From contig NC_133032.1 of NCBI RefSeq assembly GCF_048771995.1, positions 16,496,501 through 16,560,500 on the forward strand: 64,000 nt of DNA, read 5' to 3'. The notes below the pieces were generated by a model. It was not told where the DNA came from. It made no database searches and was given only the letters and a program-made list of their open reading frames with translations. Shown one piece after another: positions 1 through 13,200 of this stretch; positions within the stretch are counted from its first letter, which is position 1; each line of letters starts with the position of its first letter. The stretch is from Taeniopygia guttata. Lineage: Eukaryota > Chordata > Aves > Passeriformes > Estrildidae. The position numbers were made by a program, and so were the translations under genes.

Positions 1-1105
1 GGGTGCTGGACATGGCTATGAGGGAGAGTGTCAGTATTTTAATGTTACATGTTACTATGGAATTGGGAATAGCATTACTCATGGCAGTCCAGAATCAGAA
101 TTCCAGTAATTGGGAAGGAAAATTGAAGATTTAACTGGACTTATTCAGTGCTTACTTTCCACTCAGCTGTCAGCTTATTTGAACAGTTGAAATCTATATT
201 GTTAACATTTTTTCAGTGAGAAACAGACACACAAATTGTTGTATCCCATTTATTCTGGAGATACTTCATTATCACACATGTTTAAAGGCGCAAATTATCT
301 CAATTTATTACCCATTGTGCCTTTATTTTTTCCTTGGTTTTTTTATTCCTTGCACTAAATGTTACTTTTGGCCTTTAAGCTATTTGTCTATTTTTGTAAT
401 GTTGACACTTTGTCTTTAAAAAGGTCGATAAAGCGTTTCAAATTTTTTCCTATTGTTCATCACAAAATAACTTTCACAAAGTATTGTGTCCAAAATACAC
501 TTTATTTGACATAGTGTAAATGTCTGATTTCCTCATAACAATGAGGCTACTACAAAATTTATTATTTTACCCTGTGTTTTTATAGTCAGTTTAGGCTGTA
601 AATGTCAAAGTCCCCCTCACTTAATGGGACTGAGGTTCATTTTGAATTACAATAACTTGTAAAAAAAAAAAAAAAGAATAACACTGGTGGTTCATTCCTC
701 ACAAATAGAAAATTTGAATTGTTAATAAATACAAAGTGACATTTTTCTTTTTCTTCAACTGTTTCTGAAGAGGAACAAGAAGAAATATCCTTCTTCAGTC
801 TCCATGGTTAATCCTCTTTGTTGTTCAAAGTGTCCTTTCTGTTCTGTTCCCCTACAGCAGCCATCTCTGTGGTGGAACTCTGATCCTTCCTGTGCTCTTC
901 AGAAAATATATTGTCATTATACTTTTTAGTATGAACATGAAAAGTTTGCAAATTGTTATGCCAGTGGATGTCAGAATTTAGAAATGTATATTGGAAAGTT
1001 ATGTTTGAGCACCCTGAAAGTGGTTTGTTGGAAGTCAGTTGATCATGAATTCATACTGGGTTTGATATTTTCAATCACTGAATGTTTTCCTTGACACTGG
1101 GGTAC
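1..1105 (+). other. RAPGEF4: RAPGEF4 intron, 3' part (U12-like)
   Basis: No exon for the residues before HYHAQ is seen, so the donor lies upstream of the window. AT-rich, with an A-run at about 660-675. Ends with branch-like TTCCTTGAC (1087-1095) and terminal AC (1104-1105). Confidence 0.8.
1087..1105 (+). promoter_or_regulatory. RAPGEF4: U12-type branch site and AC acceptor
   Basis: TTCCTTGAC at 1087-1095 matches the minor-spliceosome branch consensus TTCCTTRAY. The presumed branch A (1094) is 11 nt before the terminal AC, inside the narrow 10-16 nt window typical of U12 introns. There is no pyrimidine tract between them (ACTGGGGTAC), also typical of U12 introns. Confidence 0.7.
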
Positions 1106-1256
1106 CTATCATGCCCAGCCTTCTCAGGGTACAGAGCAGGAGAAAATGGATTATGCCCTCAACAATAAAAGGCGAGTCATTCGACTGGTTCTGCAGTGGG
1201 CTGCTTTATATGGAGATTTACTGCAAGAAGATGAAGCAGCAATGGCCTTTTTGGAG
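1106..1256 (+). CDS. RAPGEF4: RAPGEF4 coding exon (REM domain), after an AC-ending acceptor
   Basis: Encodes (CA)C-His, then [20 protein letters not shown], and continues to the [11 protein letters not shown] end. This belongs to the REM domain, which packs against and stabilises the catalytic domain. The YHAQPSQ start is conserved with human EPAC2, where the preceding residue is His, so the exon should begin with the C of a CAC codon at 1106. No AG lies before 1106 at a suitable place. Instead the bases before it read GGGGTAC, with a U12 branch-site consensus TTCCTTGAC at 1087-1095. The donor is GAG|GTATAA. The exon is 151 nt and ends in phase 0. An AG at 1117-1118 (TGCCCAG) could serve as a U2-type acceptor, but it would drop the conserved YHAQ. 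Confidence 0.93.
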
Positions 1257-4200
1257 GTATAAAGGAATCATTGTATCACTCAAGTGAAAGAGATCATTTC
1301 AAAGTGCAAAGTTTATTTCAGTTTATAATGTTTTGTCAGGTTTGGCTGCAGACAGTAAAGGCACCACAACAGTGTTTGAACCATTGCCAGCCTCTGGATC
1401 TCTGAGATAGTGTTGCAGATCCCTTTCAAAGCACTGTATGGGTACCTTGTGTTATAGCAGTAGCTGAATTTGCTTTTTCTAGTATTTTCTTCTGAATAGT
1501 TCAGGGGCTCTACAGGTTGAACTGCAGGGCTGTTTATGCCTGCCTGAGGTGTGCAAGGAAGGAGCTGGAGGGCTGCCACGCTACAGAACCAAAATTCCTT
1601 TCCATTTGAATGAAAGCTGTACTGCAGCCATTGGAACTTAAGATTTGACTTGAGAACCCTTGTAAATTGTTTGTGGTAGCTGCCATATCCTTGGATTTCT
1701 AAGATAAGGATGTACTGCCAATGTCATGTTAAATGATTGGGATTGCCATTCTTATATATGGTGTTTATGGAACAGAATCCTATATGTTACTGGCTGAATG
1801 AAAGTTCTTGTCCTAAAGAGCTTAAAACTGAATCTAAGATTTAGCAGAGGGGAATAGAGAGGGGCTTTAAGAGTGGTAGACACCCCACACACCTACATGG
1901 GAAAGCTTTTCAAGCTTTGGAGATTACATAGTCCAGAAGTTAAAGAACAATCACTAGTTGCAAGCACCAAGATCCTTCTTTGGGATGGTTTTATGTAGAT
2001 ACAACAGAGGTTTGAGGAGGCTTTAAGAGTGAGTGGTACTGTAGTGGATTAGAGTAGCTGAGAGTCAGTGACCCAGGAGCAAATCAAGCACTGAAGACTA
2101 CAGCAGCAATGAACTAAAAAACCTATCATGCTAGATTATTTGTGGATTTTTCAGTCTTTATCGTTGCCATTGTGAAAATGCAGGTTTTACACAGGCAGCC
2201 AGTGGTTACAGAGTGAGCTAAGGAGTCTCATCAGGCTCCCCTTCTGCATGTATAACTCTTGTTTTAAATCAGCTGGAGATAAACAAGTAGAAGTAATAGA
2301 GGGTTGGGCCCAGCATGTGTTCCTCTGTGCAGATTATCATTCTTTATAATCATTAAGCTATCAGATGTCATCTCATAATCCTCTCTCCTGAGTACTGCTC
2401 ATTTACCCCTATAGTTATTTAAAGACCATTCTGTATCATTTACAGGAATTTTATGTATCTGTATCAGATGATACTAGAATGATTGCAGCACTAAAGGAGC
2501 AACTTCCAGAGCTCGAGAAAATTGTAAAGCAAATGTAAGCATAGTTTTTGCTTCTTTCTTTCCCCTGCCCTTTTTCTCAGTAAATTGATGAAGAAAATAT
2601 TATTGGTTATATCTATTAAAAAGCCATTTTGTAAATGACACTCGGTTGTATGAAATTGAAAGTTTGCATGCAGGCATATTTGAAATAATGTCTATGGCCC
2701 TCTTTTCCACATCATTCTTACAAACACCATACCCTCACTGAGAGATTGACAGAAGCTTATTTCATGCTTACATGAACTTCGTATAATATTTTTTCTGCCT
2801 TGGTCATAGATTAACTGTGGTATCATCTAGTCTTTTCATATATAAATAAGATTATATTGATATACTAGTTTGACAAGTGGTCCATGTTCTATAGGTGATT
2901 TTGTACACAAAATCTTCCAGGCAATATTTCATTGTATATTCTATGCTTTACCTTTTTATAGTTCTGAAGAACCTAAAGCACCACAAAAGAAGGTAAGAAA
3001 ATTTGCTTGTTAATTTTCTCAAGTAAAATCTTAAGCACAGCAAATTCATAAGCATCTTCTCTTTCCTAATCATGGATATATTAAAAAAACACATTGAGAG
3101 ATAGCTTTTAACGTTGTCAAATTTCACATTGCTACTCTTTTTCCTGCCATTGAGAAGAGATGTAATGTAGTTCATGTGTACCACATGTTTATTCTTTCAT
3201 TAATGTGAATCTCCATGATTATTTTTCAGCACAAAGTTCTTCTGCAGCTGTTCAACACAAGTGATGACAGAGCACAGAAACGCCAGCCTATCAGGGGCAG
3301 TGATGAAGGTGAGTTTCTTCTCTTCTAAGTTCTCTTGAGCCACTAACATCTATAGAAATTTGTCTGTCTCAAAAAAACATCTAAAAATAAATGAAAATAC
3401 CTACCTAGAATTTTGAAGCCTGGCCTGAAACAAACTCTCTTTTCTTTTGCTAGCCCACTAGTCTTTGTTGTTGATTTGAGGTGCTCCTGGTCTTTTCCCT
3501 TAGTTACTTGTGTTATCAAACACTGCTTCCTCAGAGGAAGATGTAAAAACCTTTAAATAAGGAATTACCAAAACAGGGAAGAACCAGCAAGACACTCTGC
3601 TGCAGGTAATGTCAGTGCAATAAAGAGTGGAAGCTGAAGGTCATGCTTGAGCCTCTGTCTCACCTACGTAGTTTGAGCTAACATGTACAGCTGTTCTTTG
3701 CAAGGTAGGAGTGGAGCAGATAATCATGCCATGGACCATGGATCTAGAATCTGACTATCTAGGCACACAGTGTAAAAACCAAAATCTGCCGGTTTGCCCT
3801 ACTGCTGTTGTTTGATTCTCTGAAGAGATTAAGGTAAAATTTACATCAGTGTTACATCAGTAATTTTCAGATTATTAATAAGGTACTCTTAATGGTTTCT
3901 TTGTGGAACTTTGGTCACCTAAAACAGCTGCTTCTTCAACACATTTGATATTAAAGGATAGCTCATAAAAATTGAACTGCAGTAAAAACAAGGTAACAAA
4001 ATTCATGATGATATAGCTGAGAAAGCTGGTGGCATAAAACAGACCAGTAGAAGAACCATGTTAAAACCTGGAACTAACTATATATGAAGAGCAGACATCC
4101 TGCCAGTCATGCAGCTTCTGTTGTCCATAGTGGTGTTTCTAGGCCTACAAAGAGGGAAACAGTTCCTGCTACCAGGGCAATACCACCTCTTATGTCTGTC

Positions 4201-7200
4201 CAGACAGGCAGTAACTGCTCTTTTCATATGGCTGCACCTTTCTTATTCATAGGACAGGCACTGTCCTGAACACTGAAAACCCAAAGTCCAGAACTCTGGG
4301 AAATCAGAAATTTTGGTACTTGAAATTGTAGAGCATGTGAGGAATGGAAGAAACAATAAATCACTATGTAGTGATTTATTGTTTCTTTGTTTCATTTTGT
4401 GAGGCGTGGTCACTTAAGTAATAGTAATTAGTATGGTAAATGAGTGTTTTTTACACGTGGAATAAACTGTGCAATGTTTTTTTCTTTAGTTCTGTTTAAG
4501 GTGTACTGCATAGACCAAACCTACACCACTATCCGTGTGCCAGTGTCTTCTTCTGTGAAGGAAGTGATCAGTGCAGTAGCAGACAAGCTGGGCTCTGGAG
4601 AAGGCCTCATCATAGTAAAGATGAGTTCAGGAGGAGGTACTGTACTTACATCATCTTAAACACTCCTCAGTTATGGTGAAGCAGAATTTTTGGAGGGATT
4701 GAAAGACCAGTTCAGACAAGGTGCATGTTCAGCTCTCACAAGTCCTAATGAGAGGCAAGTCCTTCCTCTGCTGCAGGCACAGACTGCAGCTCACATGGGA
4801 GACAGGGCCAGTGGAGAATCTTGTGTATCTACACGTTACAGAGCACAGCTACCCCGATGTTCCTTCACTGTTAGACTTGTAAGAGCTTTTTAACAACACA
4901 AATAGGAGGCAAGCATGGATAAATTTCTATTAGACTCGGGAATCAGTAATGTCAGAAAACACTGCAGTGCCAACATTCTGGCAGTGGTCACTACCATTTT
5001 GGCTGCTTTGTCCATGCAAACCATTGAAGAGCAGCTTAGTGCCAAACACACAGACCTAGTGTTTGCAGAGGGTCAGGGATCAGGTCCCCCTCTAGGCTGT
5101 GGAAATGTGAGTGTCACTGGAGGGTGAATTCTGCTGGAGGATTGGTATTGCTCAAGTGCTTTGGTTGAGTATGACTGTGTGAAGACACACAGAGGTAATG
5201 AGAGCTGTGTTGGAAGGCATTTTTGCAAACAGTGGAGCCTGCCAAAAATGGTTCACTTCCTGAGAACTGACACCAGGCAGCTTTACTTTTTGCAGTTGAA
5301 GCAATTTTTTGTCCGATTTGCTGACCACCAGTATCTCCTGGAAGAGACTGTTTTGTAAGTTACTTCATTATGTTTCCTTTACCTGTGATGTGATGCTCTT
5401 TTAGAAATGTTGTAATGCATTTCCATCACTTTCTTGAGCAGTTACTGCCTTTCAGAACAATCTCTTAAGAACAGCTCTCCAAATGCTTACAGCTCAGCAG
5501 TGAATGAATGGACTCCCTAATTATGTTTAATTTTTGCAGGTAGTTTCTAGTGATAGCAGCACAGGCTTCTTGACCTGTCTGTACATCTTGGGACTGGGAT
5601 TCTGGTTCTGTAGGAGACTGGTTTGAGCTGTGCTTATCACATTTCTTCAGTAAAGAGGATCTTGCTGTCTTCTATTCTGTATCCTGGACATTGGGTTACT
5701 GGGCAAAACTTGTTCCCAGAAGGGTCATCTGTGCAGCTGGTAAATCAATCCTGCTGTAAATTGTAATAAATAATAATTAGTTTCATTTTTACAGAAAAGG
5801 TTGTGCTCAAGCCTCACGATGTTTCAGTGTTCACCACTCTCAGCGTTAATGGCCGGTTGTTTGCCTGCCCGCGGGATCAGTTCGATTCTTTGGTATGTAT
5901 GTGTGCAGTGCTCAGGAACCTCAGGGCTTTGCTTTATTTGAACACCTGGTCCTTTTTGCATTATCCACACTTCAGATAAAAAATAGTGGAAACATTTACA
6001 ACAAAGGGCTTGTCACACTGCAATAGGATGAGCCCTGAAAATAAAACAAGCTGATGTTCTAAATCCTTAAAGTAGACCAGAAATCCATCCATTTGCTCCA
6101 CATAACAGAACTCGATCCCAGTACTCTCTCTGTCACACTGAGCATTCAGGAAGAGCTGAGTATTGTCACCAAGACATGCAGTAATTCTTCATTACAGAAT
6201 TATCTCCTCAAAATCAGAGATATATTATCTAAGATAAATGTTATCAATTAAAGCATTCTGGAGATTTGATTCCAGTGGTAAATTCCGTCTTTTTTTTTTT
6301 TTAATTCTCATCCCCACAAAATACTGTGTCAAAATCAGAGATAATTCTAAGTAGAATCACAGAAAATATTCCTGGTAGAAAGTCTGTTTTTTTCTTAGGT
6401 AGAATTGCTTATAAGTACTTACAGTTTATACAGTCATTCTAGCTATCTCCATGGGGTCTGCTTTTATAGAGTTTGATTTGACTGTACTTTTTGTTCCTTT
6501 TATTTCATTAAAAACAAATGTCATTGCCAAGTCATGTCAGCATGAACTCTATTACTCCTAGCCTTGTTTCAGCCTCCTGTATGCTTTTAACAAGCCACTT
6601 AGTATGTATGCCTGATTTCTTTTATGGATATGGTAAAATCTATTCTTTGCTGCTGCTTTCAATTTAGTAACCAGGGAATGCACATCCAGCATATATAGTT
6701 CCATGCAGAGATACCTCTTGTTCAGCTTATTAAATTCTGGTGTTCCCTTAAGGTTAATTAATCCTGCCAAGTAGATACCCTTATGGGGCATGCTACTGTA
6801 AAGCAGGGGTGTTGCATCAGTAAAAGTGTGCTGGGTACTTATTTATGGCTCTGCATTGTCTATGTACACATAGCTTTCGCAGCAAATTGTCCTGGCTTTC
6901 TGTACCTTTTCCCTGTGCTATTTACCATGCATCAAGTACTCAAAGTGCTGCAGGGAGCTCTAAGATACAGGGCTGCAATGTGCTACTTTTCATCAACTAG
7001 ACTGAATTCAGTAAGAATTACAGAAGTACATTCACCACCTTCAAAATGGTCCTCAGCACTGCATAGCAAATTACAACCCCTTATCAGCTGCATTTTTTCA
7101 AAGAGGTATAAACAAATCAAAAAATGTTACAGCCTTAGCTGCCTCCCAGTTTAATCCTTTCACATTCCAGTTTCTGGCTGCTTCCTGTTCATGAAAATTT

Positions 7201-10200
7201 ATCCACATTACATTTGGCAATTCCCATGTGAAAATTGTTCTGGATAGATGAATTTTTCAAATATGCTGTGAGTTTGCATCTAAGTGCTTCTTTCCTAGCC
7301 TTGGAAAATATGTGTTTGTTATGGTAACAGCTATGTTGTGTTCATCTCCAAATGGGGGAAAAAAGACATCTTTCAGTCTGTATGCAGTTCTCTTTCCACA
7401 GATTTCGACAAGTTAGAAATTTTTACACAAAGCTGCTGTACTTTTATTTCATATGTTGTGATAAACTAAAGAAATTTTGTGTTTGTGCAAATCCCAATTG
7501 AAAGCAATCTGCAATTTTTTGTAAGACGAATGGCTGCTCTGGATATTTTAGAGAATACTTTTCTGCTATTTTTTAAAATTATAGATGAAGCTTTTAAGGT
7601 GATAATGTTTGTGATTTAGTTAAGTTTTTTTCGTTATTTTTTATGACAGTGATAATTGAAAGGAAAGTTTTCCCTAGAGTACAAAACAAGAATTCATACA
7701 GCAGTAAAAGCCCTACACACTATGTGTTACTGAGAAAGTGATTTGATGTATTAATCCAGTCCGACTTATTTCTGTTGCTAGTATATTACTCTTATATAAA
7801 AAAGCATTCATTAAGTAGGCTCATTTCTTATATTGCAGCATCTAAATATGGTCTGTTGATCAGGCAGACTCCGCTGAGTTTGTACTGGGAGAGCAGCCTG
7901 TTGGCAGTGTCCGTCATTCCGTGTTTAGCAAAGGCGGTGAGGAGCTGGGGAGCCCGGCCCTGTGCGAGCGGGCCCGGCCCTGAGCCCTGCGCGGGCCCGG
8001 CCCTGAACCCTGCGCGGGCCCGGCCCTCCTGCGCGGGCCCGGCCCTCCTGCGCGGGCTCTGCCCTCCTGCGCGGGCTCTGCCCTCCTGCGCGGGCTCTGC
8101 CGCCCCCTCCCGGGAGCAGCGCCGCTGACCGCGCGTTCGCGGCCGGCGCTGCGGCTCTTGGCACCCGCCGGTTTGCCAGCGGGTTGGCTGGCAGTATTTT
8201 AGCAGCGCTGGTTCAAACACCTCACCCTAGCATGTACAACAGACTACTTAAACTATGACTTGATCTCAAGCCATGTTTTAAATCTCTGTTTAATACTTCA
8301 CCCGTGTGCAAAATCATAGACCGTGTGTCATTTATTGGGCGGCATGGAGATGCCTTTCAGAAATGTTCTGTACTTGGTTCTTTCTCATAAGACTGTGTTT
8401 ATATCATTTTAATCGGCCTAGCCAGGAATTTGCAATCACAAATTGTGCATCAAATTTGTGTACTGTCGAAGAGAAAGTATGAGGTTTATTTTTAAAATTA
8501 TGAGAAGATCTTGCAATCACTGCAGATTTCTGAAGCATGCTGGATGTAGAAATTCTGACCATTAGAATCAGAAATATATAAAAGTATTTGGCTTGTCCTT
8601 GGTGGCCTAGTTTTTTGTGTATGTGAAAAAGGAAACAAAAGTTTTTTGGAAAGACCTATGCTCCTAAACAAACACACATGCTTTAGTTAGCATAACATGT
8701 ATTATAGATTCAAATTTTAGAACAATGTTAAAAATAACACACTGAGAACAGTCTGGTTTATTTTCTTACATTGTCTCTGAAGAGCTTTCAGAATTTTCCT
8801 GACTATCCTGTGCATACTGGATACTGGTTTTGCACTGGGCTTCTCATTTCCTGTGTTTAAAAGCAAATCTCGGTTTTACTGCAATTTCAGTTTTACTATT
8901 AGAAATGTGATTAGGAAAGTGGTCACACTGAAAAAAAAAAGTTAGAAATATTATGAAATGAAAGCACCAACCATATGATTTAGAATATCTAAAATATTTT
9001 TATAATATTTTCTTGTTTGTAGGCACCATTGCCAGAACAAGAAGGACCATCTACTGGTACAGTAGGAACATTTGAACTGATGAGTTCCAAAGACTTAGCA
9101 CATCAGATGACAATTTACGACTGGGAGCTCTTCAACTGTGTGCATGAGGTATGAAGCTGTATCTGTTCAGCATGTTAGAATCTGTTAAAAAGTGTTTAAC
9201 TGTACATTGTAGCTTTGTGCATTATTTCTGAAACCTTCTCTAAGCTTGATTTTCAAAAATTCTACAATAAAGCCACCTGCAAGTTTTGACAGTATAAGAC
9301 ATTCTTAATTTTATAGGCAAAATACAAAAATAAAGTTAGACTTCTTCTGGACATATGCTGCTTGTTGAATTACTTTTGTTTGTTTTAGGTATTAGGCTGT
9401 TTGTATATAATCTGTAGTTACACTTTTACTATGCCTTAGCTATTGTATACTGAATTTATAACTTGAATCCTTGTCATCCGTGCAGCTATAAATGTAAGCT
9501 AAACTGCAGAGCATGTTTCAGACTAGATACTTGCCTGATCAGTCTTAGTCTCTTTCCTTGAAGAAACGTAACTTCAAAAATAATTCCAAACTGTTTTCTC
9601 TTTCCTAGCTGGAATTGATCTATCACACTTTTGGAAGGCACAATTTTAAAAAGACCACGGCAAATCTTGACTTGTTTTTAAGAAGATTCAATGAAATTCA
9701 GTTCTGGGTGGTCACCGAGATTTGTCTTTGCTCTCAACTCAGCAAGCGTGTTCAGCTGTTAAAGAAATACATTAAGATAGCAGCCCAGTAAGTATACAAT
9801 CATATGGGAGCTGGAAGTGACGTTCAGTATAGTCAATGTGTTTTTATTTTCTCTTTTCAGACAGCCACACAGAGTAGAGATTAAAACATTCTGTATTTTG
9901 TCTGTTTTCTTATAGGGCTGTATAAAACCTTGTTCTTCTTTCACATGTTCTTCTTTCTTGTGCTACTCTCCATTGCTCCTTGATCTGTGATCTCTTAGGA
10001 CCATGGTTACACCTCAAATTTGTGAGAAAATATATTTCAGTTCATTAGGAGAATCCTTCATTTACCCTTCCATACATTAGCAAATATTAGTATGTGAATT
10101 AGTAATATTAAGAAAATTGAGCCTAATTCTCCTGAGAACAGAAATATTTCTGGTTCTGCTCAGAAGAACCATTCTCAGAATTGCCCTGAGTGGGAAAACT

Positions 10201-13200
10201 AAGAGGGGAGAGTAAAGAGGCGTAGCATGGAGATGATGACACTCATGTTACTTTCATTCAGTTTGGGATTTGCAGTAAGTTTGCTGATGATACAAAGTGT
10301 AGGGTCTTGCACCTGGGGAAGAGTAGCCCCAAGTAGCAGCACAGGTTGGGAGTAGCTCTGCAGAGAGGGACTGGAACAGTTGGTACATCACAAGGTGACC
10401 ATGACCCAGAAGTAGGCCTGGGAGCCCAGGAGGGCCAGTGTGATCTTGGGTGCATCAGGAAGAGTGTGGCTAGCAAGTCAAGGGAGGTGTTCCTCCCTCT
10501 CTATTCAGCTCTGGTGAGGCCACATCTGGAATACTGTGCCCAGTTCTGGGCTCATCAGCACATAAGCGACAAGGAGAGGGTCTGGTGGAGGCCACAGAGA
10601 TTATAAGGGGTCTGGAGCATCTCTGGAGCATCTCTCATAGGAGGGTAGCCTGCAAGAGCAGGGCCTATTTAGTCTATAGAAAAGTAGGCTGAGAGGAGAT
10701 CTCATCCATACATTCAAATATTTTGAAGGGGGGTGCCGAGAGAATAGTTTCAGACCCTTTTCAGTGACTGACTGAAAAGGGAGCAGTGACTAACTTCGGA
10801 GAGAGCAGGGTTATACCTATGTCCTGCATAGGTACAGATTTTTATTATTGTTACACTCACCCTCCCTTTCCAGCTCATGGTGTATTTATTGCATTTTCTG
10901 ATGTCTGAAAAACAGTTTGCTGAGGTCTGTAGTGTTTCTCTGCAGCTCTGGACATTGTAGCTAGAAGCCTTTAGGCAGTTCTACCAAGAGAGATGTTTTT
11001 ACTTGCAGTTAAACCAAGGTTTTAACTTTTTTGCATCATTACGTGGAGTTGTGCAAAGGAAGAGATTACTATTGCTGCTGTGATGCTGCCCTCCTCCCAG
11101 TTAGTAATTGCACATAGCTGAAGTCTGTGTTCACATCAAAACTGGGGATCGGTGTGGCTCCTTCCTCCAGGACACCCTGCTCTGCAAGTACCAGCTTCCT
11201 TCTGGGATCTAATTTGGGCCCTGCAGTTGGATTATGGTCAAAGCTGAAGATTTTAAAAATCTGGTGGTGGGCATGCAGGATCACATATATATTTAGAACA
11301 GAGGGCAGAATTTACCTCTTTAGTTTCTAAAAATACACGCACCGCATGTTCCATTATCTCACTGCACAGCGCAGGAGTGGGAAGCGGCTGCCGGCCTGGC
11401 GGGCTGTGCCCAGGAGAGGGCAGTGGCACCCACACAGATGTCGTGGTCTTTCCTAATCTCAGGCATGAAATGAGAAAATGTTGAAATGTGGTCATTAAGA
11501 TACAATAGTAATTTCCATAAACACTTGAAATCAAGTATCCTAAAAATTACAGTTAAATATCTCCTTAATAAACTGCCCTAGTTTGCGGGTTCCTCCGAGT
11601 CATGGGTTTAATCTTGTGCTATTTACAACAGCCTGACAACCTCCTGTTTACTTCCATGTTTCTGGTATCACTACAATGCTAAAAATAAATAGCTAAAAGC
11701 AGTCTGCTCTGCTGGGTCCTCTTTGTCTCCTAAAAGCAGAGAAATCCAAAGCACAAGATTTTCCTCTGTACAAACCAAGAGGGCAGGTTTAATTCCAGCT
11801 GCTGGAAAGGCGCTGGGGAGTTTTGCCAGGCTGCTGCCCTCTGTGCAGTGCTGCCATGGTAACAGCTGCTACACATGCACTAAAACAAACACAAAGTGCA
11901 CCGAAGTTAGAGAGGAGAAAAAGCCCAGACCTTGAAGCAATATCTTTGAGGAAGTTTTGCCTGTGAAGATCCTTGAGACCTAATGAGAACTTTACCCTAC
12001 CTAGAAGTACTAGACTCATTAGAAAAGTGTTCAGGGAGAACAGCTCAGTGCTGCACTATTAATCTTAGGCATGACTGGTGGTAACGAGATGCCTTGCACG
12101 TACTCATTTTCAAAGATAACTGCTACTGAGAAGCTTTTTTCAGTTCTGTGGCTTGAGGTGCAGATATCATTGCAGAAGGCACATCATTTTGTGTCTGCCA
12201 CCCCATGCACCCTTGATGTGTGCTCCCAGTCTGTGCAGGCAAGCGCAAGGCCAAGTGCTGGCTCCAAGTGCTGTGCACATGTGCTTTCAGTTCCAGGAGC
12301 CAATGTCGCTTTAGCATCTGCTGGAAAAGCATGTTGGGGTTACCAGGTTCATCTCTTTTCTCCAGCTATTGTAGGAATGAACTTTCAAAAGAAGGAAGAA
12401 GTGAACTATATTTCAAAGAGTGAGTTCTTCCCATATTAATTGTATAAGAAAGTCCTTCCGGGATGTGCTTGCACATACTCTTATGGATATCTGCAAATGC
12501 AGTTTGTGTGTATTTTCTCTTTGTGGATATATCCACAGGCTCTTTAGAAGTCTTCTTGTATATTGGTGTACTCAGATACTTTCATTCAAATGTTGAAAAT
12601 CATTCTTTCTGTACATATGCATATGTTATAAGCCCAAGGAGCCTGTAAGAAATTTCTGAAATGTGTGTTTAAAGAGAAAATGCCAAGATGAATATGCTTC
12701 TGTAAGTACAAAGAGACTTTAACCACATACATGTTTGTTTTGGAGACAAGAGTGTGTGTGTGTGTGTGTGTGTTTACTATTCATCCTAACAGGAAGGTTT
12801 TTCTGGTGCAGTCCATTCTGTGGGGCAGAGGGACCTCAGCTCTGAGGTGGTGCATTTTGGTTCTTTAGAGGATCCACTTTTTGACATTTTACATGGAGTT
12901 TATATGCAGTAGAGCCATACAGCTCTGTTTCTAGTGCCTTACAGGGGTCCTTTATCTGGAACTGAGCTATTTATAGTAGTCCCTGTAGAATTTACTGAAT
13001 ATCTGGGGTAGAACATCATGCGTCTTTATGGATTTTAACTGGGACTTTGTCAAATTGTATCCCTTACCACGGTATTTGGCAAAACATTTCCTTCTTAATA
13101 TGAAGGTAGATTCAAATTAAACATTGCAGATACAGTTGCAGCTGCCTACTCTGTTTGAGCACTAGTTCTGTGTTTTACTAATTATTTTACCCTGCCATAA

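Larger units (their letters stand above)
1257..4489 (+). other. RAPGEF4: RAPGEF4 introns between the REM and first RA exons
   Basis: Three introns (1257-2445, 2535-2961, 3309-4489) interrupted by the exons listed. Unique-looking AT-rich sequence; the only structure noted is the palindrome at 4348-4387. Confidence 0.8.
4637..9022 (+). other. RAPGEF4: RAPGEF4 introns around the second RA exon
   Basis: Introns 4637-5794 and 5893-9022. Short open frames here (for example 4690-4893, 4915-5127, 6783-7154) show no recognisable family or splice logic. The second intron holds a GC-rich tandem repeat island at about 7930-8200; the rest is AT-rich and featureless. Confidence 0.75.

Noticed and set aside
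785..792. ATATCCTT, a perfect U12 5' splice-site core, in the intron before the first exon
   Set aside because: It would leave a 321-bp U12 intron ending at 1105, but the sequence before it (reading ...LKRNKK) does not match the expected EPAC2 residues ALVA(H), so it is probably a coincidence.
7828..8220. Open frames of 79-130 codons on both strands in the RAPGEF4 intron
   Set aside because: Translations of the GC-rich minisatellite; low complexity.
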